Source of the DNA: Oscillospiraceae bacterium
GTDB lineage: Bacteria; Bacillota; Clostridia; Oscillospirales; Oscillospiraceae
NCBI GenBank assembly: GCA_029257695.1
Contig: JARIAU010000029.1
Location: 1 to 44,095 of the forward strand
Length of the DNA stretch: 44,095 nt
Reading direction: 5' to 3'
Shown: positions 23,924 to 30,748 of the stretch, in pieces
Layout of the letters: every line of letters starts with the position of its first letter
Numbering within the stretch: the first letter of the stretch is position 1
Made by a program: the position numbers and the translations under genes
The notes under the pieces: model-generated
Seen by the model: only the letters and a program-made list of their open reading frames with translations
Databases searched by the model: none
What the model was told of the DNA's origin: nothing

Positions 23924-25333
23924 TTAGATGATGCGGAATCCGTCCTCCAACACGCAGCGGCGGGCACGGGTGAAGCTGCGGGCAGAGGTCAGACCTTCTC
24001 CGGTGGGGGTGGCGATGGTCAGCGTGGCATAGCCTTCGCCCTCAAAGCCAACTCCGGCGGTGGAGGGGCCGTTTTTCACAAAAATAGTGGTGTTCAGGGC
24101 CCGGGCGGCCTTGGTCATGTTCAGATAGTTGGTGGAGTGCATCATGGCGGAATGCCAGTTGCCGTGTTCCGCCTGCACCGCCTGATCGATGGCCTGATCC
24201 ACGCAGGAGCAGCGGACACAGCCCAGCACAGGCATCAGCATCTCCACCTGAACGAAGGGGTGGGAGAAGGGGACTTCGGCCAGCACCAGACGGGGCGTTC
24301 CGGAGTAGGAAACACCGGAAGCGTCCATGATGTAGGTGGCATCCCGTCCCACGAATTTGCGGTTGATGACAAAGCCGCCATCCTGCCGGATCAGCACGGT
24401 GTTGACGATTTTGTCGATGTCGTCCTCGTGGATCAGCCACGCTCCGTGCTTCTGCATCTCGGAAAGCAGCTGGTCAAACACCGTGTTGACGCAGAACACT
24501 TCCTTTTCCGCCACGCAAAGCACATTGTTGTCAAAGCTGGCACCGAACACGATGTCCTTGGCCGCCTTGGGGATGAGGGCGGTTTCGTCCACGATGACCG
24601 GGGGATTGCCCGGCCCGGCGGCAATGCACTTCTTGCCGGTTTTCATGGCCACCTGAACCACCGCTTCTCCACCGGTGACACTGAGCAGCTTGATCTTGGG
24701 ATGATTCATGATGACCTTGCTGGTGTCCAGATTGGGGTTGGTGGGGCAGCAAATCAGTCCCATAGGACCGCCGGCGGCCACGATTGCCTTGTTCAGGATG
24801 CGCATAGCCTCCTGGGAACACTTGGTTGCGGCGGGATGGGGGTTGAACACGACTGCGTTTCCGGCGGCAATCATGCTGATGGAGTTGTTCACGACGGTAC
24901 CGGGGGGATTGGTGGAGGGGGTGATAGAGCCGATGACCCCAAAGGGGGCCTGCTCCACCAGGGTCAGTCCGTGGTCTCCGGTAAAGGCCCGGGGAACAAT
25001 GTCCTCGGTGCCGGGGGTTTTGTCGGCCACCAACCGGATTTTGGCAATTTTATCAGGCACATTGCCGTATCCGGTCTCCTCGTGTGCCATGCGGGCCAAA
25101 TGCTCGGCATGATCTCGGGCGGCCTGCCGCATGGCGGAGATCAGCGCCTCGCGCTGGGTCATGGACAGGGCGATCAGCTTTTTTTGGGCGGCAATGGCGG
25201 CATCAATACAATCCTCGGCACGGTCAAACATCCAACCATTCCCGCTGGGGGTAGGAGGAGCCGTTGGTGTACCGGCATTCATCTGCGTGATCGTCATTTG
25301 AACGATCTGCTCGATCTGCTCTTTGGAAAGCAT
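23924..25333 (-). CDS. pduP: CoA-acylating aldehyde dehydrogenase (PduP/EutE type)
   Basis: A 469-residue enzyme that oxidises an aldehyde with NAD+ and CoA to acyl-CoA inside the shell. The first about 18 residues (MLSKEQIEQIVQMTITQM) form an amphipathic helix followed by a Thr/Pro-rich linker (AGTPTAPPTPSG), the typical N-terminal encapsulation signal. The catalytic core has GVIGSITPSTNPPGTVV and the active-site cysteine in NNVLCVAEKEVF (Cys273). Neighbours are PduL and a class II aldolase, so the substrate is probably the aldehyde released by that aldolase, either acetaldehyde or an analogue. AAGAAGGTGA precedes the ATG. Confidence 0.93.
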   Translation of the reverse strand: MLSKEQIEQIVQMTITQMNAGTPTAPPTPSGNGWMFDRAEDCIDAAIAAQKKLIALSMTQREALISAMRQAARDHAEHLARMAHEETGYGNVPDKIAKIRLVADKTPGTEDIVPRAFTGDHGLTLVEQAPFGVIGSITPSTNPPGTVVNNSISMIAAGNAVVFNPHPAATKCSQEAMRILNKAIVAAGGPMGLICCPTNPNLDTSKVIMNHPKIKLLSVTGGEAVVQVAMKTGKKCIAAGPGNPPVIVDETALIPKAAKDIVFGASFDNNVLCVAEKEVFCVNTVFDQLLSEMQKHGAWLIHEDDIDKIVNTVLIRQDGGFVINRKFVGRDATYIMDASGVSYSGTPRLVLAEVPFSHPFVQVEMLMPVLGCVRCSCVDQAIDQAVQAEHGNWHSAMMHSTNYLNMTKAARALNTTIFVKNGPSTAGVGFEGEGYATLTIATPTGEGLTSARSFTRARRCVLEDGFRII

Positions 25334-25350
25334 GCGTGAATCACCTTCTT

Positions 25351-25659
25351 TTATTGTTTTTGATCCGATCCTTTGCTGAAAATACGCGTATGATTCAAAT
25401 CAATATGGTCGATGATTGCAATGATGGCCGTATCGGAAGGCCGGTTTTCGGTCAGTGCGGTCTGACGGGAGGAGGAGCCGGAAACCAGCATCACCACCTC
25501 GCCCTCACCGGCACCGACGGTGTCAAAAGCAACAATGACATTGCCTTTTTCTTCAAACGTTTCCAAGTCGATGGGTTTGACCAGCAGCATTTTCAATCCG
25601 TTGAGCTTTTCGGACTTGCTGGTGGAAACCACATTGCCCACCACACGAGCAATTTGCAT
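25351..25659 (-). CDS. eutN: EutN/CcmL-type microcompartment vertex protein (BMC-P), copy 3
   Basis: A 102-residue BMC-P protein between pduL and the aldehyde dehydrogenase. MQIARVVGNVVSTSKSEKLNG, the VAFDTVGAGEGEVVMLVSGSSS core and IAIIDHIDL are typical of pentamers. It has a longer, basic and polar C-terminal tail (RIFSKGSDQKQ) than the other two copies. GAGGAGGTG precedes the ATG. Three different pentamers in one operon is a high count for a system with a single BMC-H. Confidence 0.93.
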   Translation of the reverse strand: MQIARVVGNVVSTSKSEKLNGLKMLLVKPIDLETFEEKGNVIVAFDTVGAGEGEVVMLVSGSSSRQTALTENRPSDTAIIAIIDHIDLNHTRIFSKGSDQKQ

Positions 25660-25672
25660 AATTCACACCTCC

Positions 25673-26563
25673 TCAGACACGGATGATCCGAATTCCTGTT
25701 TCAGCGGCACGGTCGGCCGCAGCAGGGGTGATCAGGGCTTTGGATTCGCAGTAGACACAGGGAGAATTGTCCCGGAAGGCGTCGTTGATGTCCCGTTCTG
25801 TGACCAGATCCAGCGGCTCCGGCGGGAGCTCTGGCTTCGTGGCGGGTGGGGGAACAGATGCCGACGGGGAACAAGAGAATGAAGTGGGGGTAGATGCGCC
25901 CGGACAGGAATGCTCCGCCGAAGGAGAGCCGGGGGGGAGCATCTGGACCAGTGCGCCATTGGTCAGGCCGCAGGCATTTGCCTCATCCGTATCCAAATGC
26001 AGCTCCAGAGTGTGTCCGGAGCCGACCCGACAGATCACACCGCTGAGGGTGGTGGGGCGAGGACCGTCCACCCGGACAGAAACCGCATCCCCGTTTGCAA
26101 CTCCATAGGCTTGGGCCTGGGTCTCGCTGAGATGAAGATGACGCTCCGCCACGATGAGTCCGTGATCCAGCGTGACCGCACCGGCGGGACCAACCAGACG
26201 CAATCCAGGGGTGCCGGAAAGCCGGCCGGACATCCGGACCGGACAATGGGGGAGACCCAGACGCATGGCATCCGTGAAAGCGACCTCTACCTGGGTTTCT
26301 GCCCGGAGGGGACCGAGTACCCGCACCTGCTCAATAGCACCCTTCGGTCCCACCAAAGTGACCTGTTCCTGAGTGGCAAATTGACCGGGCTGGGATAAGG
26401 GCTTTTGCGGAGTGAGCGAGGCGCCGGGACCGAACAGCTGGGCCAGATCTGCCTTGTTCAGGTGAACATGGCGGGCAGAAATGCCCACGGGGACATACTT
26501 GCTGCCCTGCGCCGCAAGAACGGTCAGAACGCAGTTGCGAATGGTTGTGTTATCCAGTGCCAA
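25673..26563 (-). CDS. pduL: Phosphate acyltransferase PduL with a C-terminal extension
   Basis: A 296-residue PduL, which converts acyl-CoA and phosphate to acyl phosphate and CoA, so CoA is recycled inside the shell. Metal-binding histidines lie in ISARHVHL (residues 29-35), AERHLHLS (139-146) and HTLELHLDTDEANA (184-197). The N-terminus DNTTIRNCVLTVLAAQ is a possible encapsulation helix. PduL usually ends near residue 210; here a Pro/Ser/Cys-rich linker (about 211-250) leads to a small domain, DLVTERDINDAFRDN ... LITPAAADRAAETGIRIIRV, that resembles the LTPxAxD segment of EutT/EutQ-type microcompartment proteins. The start is a TTG preceded by GGGTGAT; no better start is visible. Confidence 0.85.
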   Translation of the reverse strand: MALDNTTIRNCVLTVLAAQGSKYVPVGISARHVHLNKADLAQLFGPGASLTPQKPLSQPGQFATQEQVTLVGPKGAIEQVRVLGPLRAETQVEVAFTDAMRLGLPHCPVRMSGRLSGTPGLRLVGPAGAVTLDHGLIVAERHLHLSETQAQAYGVANGDAVSVRVDGPRPTTLSGVICRVGSGHTLELHLDTDEANACGLTNGALVQMLPPGSPSAEHSCPGASTPTSFSCSPSASVPPPATKPELPPEPLDLVTERDINDAFRDNSPCVYCESKALITPAAADRAAETGIRIIRV

Positions 26564-26610
26564 CGGAAAATCACCCGCTTTCTGTGACGGTGCAGCACTT
26601 TGGCTGGAAG

Positions 26611-27459
26611 TTATTGGAACTGCTGGGAAGAGAGAATGTCCTTTACGATCTGCACCACCTGATCGATGTCAGCCTGCGGGCTGCCGTTTGCCGAGGGGGT
26701 GTCGGGTGCGGCGGAGGAAGTCACAGTGCCGCAGGTGGGGCAGACGGCGGCGCCGTCCTCGCAGGAACGACAGTGGGGACGCCCGCCGGTGGTGATGCCG
26801 CTGTTGGTGCGGCGCTCGATCAGGCGATCCACCTGATCGCAGGTCAGCTCGTTGGCGTGACCGATCAGACCACGGGTGTACATACTGACCAGTGCATAAT
26901 ATTCAATGGATTCCATGCGCATCCATGCTTCCATCACATCATTGCCCCAAGTCAGTGCGCCGTGGTTGGCCAGCAGACAGCCGTTGTGGGTGTTGACGAA
27001 GGGAGCAATGGAGTCCGGCACTTCCTGTGTGCCGGGCATGGCATAGGGGGCCACGGGAATCTCGCCGATGCCCATGACTGCTTCCGTCAGAATGGCGGAG
27101 TTCAGCGGCAGACCGGCAATGGCATAGCTGGTGGCAGCTGGGGGATGGGCGTGGACTACGGCCTTCACCTTGGGATTTTCGGTGTAGACCCGCAAGTGCA
27201 TCTTCATTTCACTGGAGGGGGCACGGCTGCCCTTGAGCACATTGCCGTCCAGATCCATCAACACTAACATATCATCGGTCATAAAGCCCTTGGACACGCC
27301 GGTGGGGGTACACCAAAGGGTGGTTTCACTCACCTTGCAGCTGATGTTGCCGTCATTGGAGGCAACAAAGTTCTTGGCGTACATTCTGCGGCCTACTTCC
27401 AAGATCAGCTTTTTTGCCTCGTAATCGCTGGGGTAGTCATCTCTGATTCGATAATCCAC
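26611..27459 (-). CDS. Class II sugar-phosphate aldolase with zinc-ribbon-like and encapsulation tail
   Basis: A 282-residue protein of the fuculose-1-phosphate/ribulose-phosphate aldolase family, which cuts a ketose 1-phosphate into dihydroxyacetone phosphate and an aldehyde with the aid of zinc. The base Glu84 and zinc ligands His103, His105 and His166 are visible in PSSEMKMHLRVY, VVHAHPPAA and LLANHGALTWG. After residue 215 it carries a non-catalytic tail: CRSCEDGAAVCPTCG (Cys230, 233, 240, 243), a Pro/Ser linker, and an amphipathic helix DIDQVVQIVKDILSSQQ (about 264-280) that resembles an encapsulation peptide. Start is a GTG at 27459 after TTGAGGTAAAA. With MtnK and MtnA relatives next door, it fits DrdA of 5-deoxyribose disposal; fuculose aldolase is the alternative. 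Confidence 0.88.
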   Translation of the reverse strand: MDYRIRDDYPSDYEAKKLILEVGRRMYAKNFVASNDGNISCKVSETTLWCTPTGVSKGFMTDDMLVLMDLDGNVLKGSRAPSSEMKMHLRVYTENPKVKAVVHAHPPAATSYAIAGLPLNSAILTEAVMGIGEIPVAPYAMPGTQEVPDSIAPFVNTHNGCLLANHGALTWGNDVMEAWMRMESIEYYALVSMYTRGLIGHANELTCDQVDRLIERRTNSGITTGGRPHCRSCEDGAAVCPTCGTVTSSAAPDTPSANGSPQADIDQVVQIVKDILSSQQFQ

Positions 27460-27515
27460 GGTTTTACCTCAATTCTTTCTTATAGTAGGATAGGGGTGTT
27501 TGCAGCGGAAAGCAG

Positions 27516-28661
27516 TCAGTTTGACAGCCGTTCCACAAAGGTCCTGCAATTTCCGGGCAGGTCCGGGGTTACGGTGAACAGGCCGCCGCCCATGAGCAGG
27601 GCGACATCCGTGCCGTAAAATTCCTTCATTTTGTCGATTTTTTCGAAGGTCATGCCGCCGGCCGGTGCGGGGAAGATGGGGGGCATGGTGCCGCACGCCT
27701 CCGTGCAGAAATCCACGATGGAGCGGCACTGCGCCTGCGACAGGGAGAAGCGTCCGCCAAAGTTGGGGAACACGGTGATGTCTGCGCCGATCAGCCGGGG
27801 CAGCTGCCCCAGAGCACAGCCGCAGGCAAAGCCGCCGCTGCCCTTGTCCAGAATGCAGCCGGACATGGCGGGATGGACCACGATAGGCAGCTCCGTATGG
27901 GCGGAGACATACTGCACGGTGTCGTAGCCCACCAGACCGGGGGCCAGCATGATGCCGGCGGCACCGCAGTCCTCGGCGTAACGCACACGGTCCAAAATGG
28001 TGTCAAAGCTGCCGCTTAGGTTGGGGACATATCCGGTGTGATGACCGGAGGCCTCGTTGCCTTGACGGACGGCTTCGCAAACCGCCTTCACACGGTCTTT
28101 GTAAGAGGAGAAGGTCTGGTTCATCAGACCGTGATCGTCTTTGATGAGATCCACGCCGCCCAAAGCGCACTGATAGGCTTCGTCGGCCAGAGCCACGGTG
28201 GGCAGCCCCTGGGGTTTCAAGGCGGTGAAGGCCAGGGGGCGGTCATACACCCCAAGCCGCTCCCGCATCCCTGCAATGCCGTATTTCGGACCGGGGAACC
28301 ACTTCAGCAGCTGCTCGGACAACTCGATGCGCTCCACCGTGATGCCGGGGAGCAGGCTGGAGTTGCCGAAGACCACATTGAAAAACTGGGCAAATTCCTC
28401 GGTGGCGCACTGATCGGAATAGCTGATGCGGGCACGGAAGCCGTCTTCGCAAGGTTCGAAGGACTCCAAACGGCCGATGATGTCGGAGTGAATGGCGTCA
28501 CATTCGATGTGAGCCGCCGGAAATTCAACGGTTTGCTCCACGCAGATCGCTTTTGCCATTTCCAATGCGGTCGTTTCGTCTGCGTGGATGCAATACACCA
28601 CATGGAAACGGCCGCCCAGCTGAGACAGCAGGACTTCGTCAGAATAGCCTTTGAATTTCAT
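27516..28661 (-). CDS. RuBisCO-like protein (form IV RLP), probable sugar-phosphate isomerase/decarboxylase-type
   Basis: A 381-residue RuBisCO large-subunit relative. Fold landmarks align: LKPQGLP (Lys149 = catalytic Lys175; the Lys177 position is Gln), GGVDLIKDDHG (Lys174 = carbamylated Lys201, Asp176 = Asp203, His177 replaces Glu204), VVHPAM (His263 = His294) and LLMGGG (358-360, the phosphate-loop glycines). The loop-6 lysine (Lys334) is missing: the segment is FPNFGGRFSLS. It cannot be an authentic carboxylase. Known RLPs include MtnW enolase, the Rhodospirillum methylthioribulose-1-phosphate isomerase and apionate-pathway enzymes; the KDDHG motif is unlike MtnW in my reading. First gene of the shell operon, 56 bases before the aldolase; strong AGGAGG. 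Function unknown. Confidence 0.85.
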   Translation of the reverse strand: MKFKGYSDEVLLSQLGGRFHVVYCIHADETTALEMAKAICVEQTVEFPAAHIECDAIHSDIIGRLESFEPCEDGFRARISYSDQCATEEFAQFFNVVFGNSSLLPGITVERIELSEQLLKWFPGPKYGIAGMRERLGVYDRPLAFTALKPQGLPTVALADEAYQCALGGVDLIKDDHGLMNQTFSSYKDRVKAVCEAVRQGNEASGHHTGYVPNLSGSFDTILDRVRYAEDCGAAGIMLAPGLVGYDTVQYVSAHTELPIVVHPAMSGCILDKGSGGFACGCALGQLPRLIGADITVFPNFGGRFSLSQAQCRSIVDFCTEACGTMPPIFPAPAGGMTFEKIDKMKEFYGTDVALLMGGGLFTVTPDLPGNCRTFVERLSN

Positions 28662-28698
28662 ACATAGTACCTCCTAAAGTGAATTAAACGACCTCCCC

Positions 28699-28753
28699 TT
28701 GCCTTTCATTTTTGGTTGTGTTATCCTAAAAACAACAGAAAACAACAAAAACG
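28699..28753. promoter_or_regulatory. Divergent promoter/operator between the RLP operon and the deoR-type gene
   Basis: Plus-strand promoter for the regulator: TTGCCT (28699-28704), 17 bases, TATCCT (28722-28727). A weaker minus-strand promoter overlaps it (CAACAA 28743-28748 reading as TTGTTG, 17 bases, GATAAC read from 28725-28720). The stretch 28728-28753 holds tandem AACAACA elements (AAAACAACAGAAAACAACAA on the plus strand), the likely operator, and a related element lies upstream of mtnK. Confidence 0.5.
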
Positions 28754-28771
28754 GGAAAGGAAGATGGAAAA

Positions 28772-29524
28772 ATGCTTGCAATCGCCCGAAGAAATGCCAT
28801 AAAAGAACAGTTACAGGAACGGAAAAGCGTCACCATCACCGATCTGGCGGCCCGCCTGAATGTGACCAAGGAAACGATTCGGCGGGATCTGAGAGCCATG
28901 GAGGAAAATGGGGAATTGATCCGGACGCACGGAGGTGCCTACATCCTGGATGGTGTTCAAAATGATATAGACATTTCCGCGCGACAGGTCCTGCTGATTG
29001 AAGAGAAGGAGCTGATTGGCAGAAAGTGTGAGCCTCTGATCCAGTCCGGTGACATCATTTATCTGGACGGATCGTCAACCGCTTGGTCGATTGCACGGAA
29101 GATTGCGGATCGGAAGCTGACAGTGCTGACCAGCTCACTGGAAATTGCCAACATTCTCTCGACCTCTTCCACGGTCAACCTGATCCTCATCGGCGGAGAA
29201 TATTCCAGCAGCACCAAGAGTTTTGTTGGTGAGTACGCCATCCGCAATCTGCGGAAGTACTATGTGGACAAGGCCTTTGTGTCTTGTCGGAGCGTCAGCA
29301 TGGAGCATGGCATTACCGACACCAACGATGTGGCGGCCACGATGCACCGCATTATGCTGGAGCACGCCAAAATGAAGTATCTGGTGGTGGATCACTCCAA
29401 GTTGGATGCGGCATCCTTCTCGCAGGTGGGGCCGGTCCGTATGCTGGACGGCATCGTCTGTGATCGGGAATTTTCGCCGGAGTGGAAGGAATTCCTCAAT
29501 CGGGAACAGGTTCGAATGTATTGA
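28772..29524 (+). CDS. DeoR-family transcriptional regulator of the microcompartment locus
   Basis: A 250-residue DeoR-type repressor. The N-terminal winged helix-turn-helix reads VTITDLAARLNVTKETIRRD, with RTHGGAYIL as the wing; the C-terminal sugar-phosphate-sensing domain has IYLDGSSTAWSIAR, LTVLTSSLEIANIL, LILIGGEYSSSTKSFVG and YLVVDHSKLD, which fit the ISOCOT-type fold that binds a phosphorylated sugar. It is transcribed away from the RLP gene, so it most likely represses both the shell operon and itself and is relieved by a pathway sugar phosphate. The ATG at 28772 follows GGAAAGGAAG. Confidence 0.9.
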   Translation: MLAIARRNAIKEQLQERKSVTITDLAARLNVTKETIRRDLRAMEENGELIRTHGGAYILDGVQNDIDISARQVLLIEEKELIGRKCEPLIQSGDIIYLDGSSTAWSIARKIADRKLTVLTSSLEIANILSTSSTVNLILIGGEYSSSTKSFVGEYAIRNLRKYYVDKAFVSCRSVSMEHGITDTNDVAATMHRIMLEHAKMKYLVVDHSKLDAASFSQVGPVRMLDGIVCDREFSPEWKEFLNREQVRMY

Positions 29525-29537
29525 TAGCAGTCTTTTT

Positions 29538-29573
29538 CGGGGCGGATCGCTGGGATCCGCCCCGGATTTTTTT
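29538..29573 (+). terminator. Terminator after the DeoR-type gene
   Basis: CGGGGCGGATC (29538-29548) pairs with GATCCGCCCCG (29554-29564) and is followed by T7. It overlaps the stop codon of the convergent mtnA-type gene. Confidence 0.88.
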
Positions 29574-30684
29574 ACTTTTTGTCGACGAACTTCTCGACGG
29601 GTTTGATGCCCATGGCTTCAAAGCTCTCCTTGAAGGGGGCATAAGCAATGCCCTTTTCGGTGATGATGCCGGTGACCAGACTGTGGTCCGTGACATCGAA
29701 GCAGGGGTTCACCACACCGACCCCCTCGGGAGCCATACGCTTGGCGTACCAAGTTTCGGTGACCTCGTGGGCAGGACGCTGCTCGATGTGGATCTCGTCG
29801 CCCGACTCCATGGTCATGTCGATGGTGGAAGAGGGAGCGCAGACATAGAAGGGGATGCCGTAATGCTTGGCAATGATGGCCACGCCGCTGGTGCCGATCT
29901 TGTTGGCAAAGTCACCGTTGGCGGCCACACGGTCGCAGCCGACGAAGATAATGCCGATTTTGCCTTCCTTCATGCTGTAAGAGGCCATATTGTCGCACTG
30001 CACATAGGTGTCAATGCCGGCGGCCTGCATTTCATAGGCGCTTAGACGGGCGCCCTGCAGCAGGGGACGGGTTTCATCGCAGTAGACATGCAGATCCTGC
30101 TTGCCGTCCCAGCCGTGCTCCAGAGCAATGTACATAGGAGCCAGAGCGGTGCCGTACTTGGCAGTGGCCAGCGTGCCGGCGTTGCAGTGGGTCATGATGC
30201 CCACGCCTTTGCCCAGCTGCTCCAGCAGCTCAAAGCCGTACTGTCCGATGTTCCGGCTGATTTGAATATCCTCTTCCCGGATGGCATTGGCTTCGTTCAT
30301 CAGGCGGACCTTCATTTCGGCCACAGACAGGGTGTCCTTTTCGGCCAGCAGAACGCCGTGCATCCGGTTCAGTGCCCAAGACAGGTTGACTGCGGTGGGG
30401 CGGGAGGAGTTGACATACTCCATGATCTTGGTGCAAAGTGCCACGAACGCATCCATGTCTTCGGTGTCGATCTGATTGGCCAGCACATAGTAAGCGTAAG
30501 CACCGCAGACACCGATGGCCGGTGCGCCACGGACCCGCAGGGCGTAGATGGCCTCCCAGATGTCCTCTGCTTTGTCCAGAGAGAGGTACTTGGTTTCGTT
30601 GGGCAGCAGGGTCTGGTCCAGCAGGACCACATGCTTCAAATCGTCCGAAAGGCGGACGGTATCCATATTCAGTGCGTTTTCCAT
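29572..30684 (-). CDS. mtnA: MtnA/DrdI-family ribose-1-phosphate-type isomerase
   Basis: A 370-residue member of the S-methyl-5-thioribose-1-phosphate isomerase family, which converts an aldose 1-phosphate to a ketulose 1-phosphate. The catalytic Cys167 is in MTHCNAGTLAT and the catalytic Asp251 in FVGCDRVAANGDFANKIGT; YALRVRGAPAIGVCGAYAYY is the phosphate-binding area. Length is normal. No mtnB, mtnW, mtnX or mtnD genes of the methionine salvage route are nearby; a class II aldolase is. This matches DrdI, the isomerase of 5-deoxyribose disposal, though methylthioribose is not excluded. It follows mtnK in one operon with a hairpin in the gap. Start after AAGGAGAG. Confidence 0.92.
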   Translation of the reverse strand: MENALNMDTVRLSDDLKHVVLLDQTLLPNETKYLSLDKAEDIWEAIYALRVRGAPAIGVCGAYAYYVLANQIDTEDMDAFVALCTKIMEYVNSSRPTAVNLSWALNRMHGVLLAEKDTLSVAEMKVRLMNEANAIREEDIQISRNIGQYGFELLEQLGKGVGIMTHCNAGTLATAKYGTALAPMYIALEHGWDGKQDLHVYCDETRPLLQGARLSAYEMQAAGIDTYVQCDNMASYSMKEGKIGIIFVGCDRVAANGDFANKIGTSGVAIIAKHYGIPFYVCAPSSTIDMTMESGDEIHIEQRPAHEVTETWYAKRMAPEGVGVVNPCFDVTDHSLVTGIITEKGIAYAPFKESFEAMGIKPVEKFVDKK

Positions 30685-30710
30685 GCGTAAACTCTCCTTT
30701 TTCTTCGGCG

Positions 30711-30735
30711 CCCGGTCCCCACGGAGAGGACCGGG
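30711..30735 (-). other. Hairpin between mtnK and mtnA
   Basis: CCCGGTCC (30711-30718) pairs with GGACCGGG (30728-30735) in the 64-base gap. There is no T-run next to the stem on the minus strand, so it is more likely an mRNA-stabilising or processing hairpin than a terminator. Confidence 0.5.
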
Positions 30736-30748
30736 AAGTGGTGACGGA

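Noticed and set aside
27516..28661. True carbon-fixing RuBisCO
   Set aside because: The loop-6 lysine and the metal-site glutamate are missing and no phosphoribulokinase or carboxysome protein is present.
21143..28661. Propanediol or ethanolamine microcompartment
   Set aside because: No diol dehydratase, ethanolamine ammonia lyase, glycyl radical enzyme or reactivase is encoded; only the shared downstream enzymes and shell proteins are.
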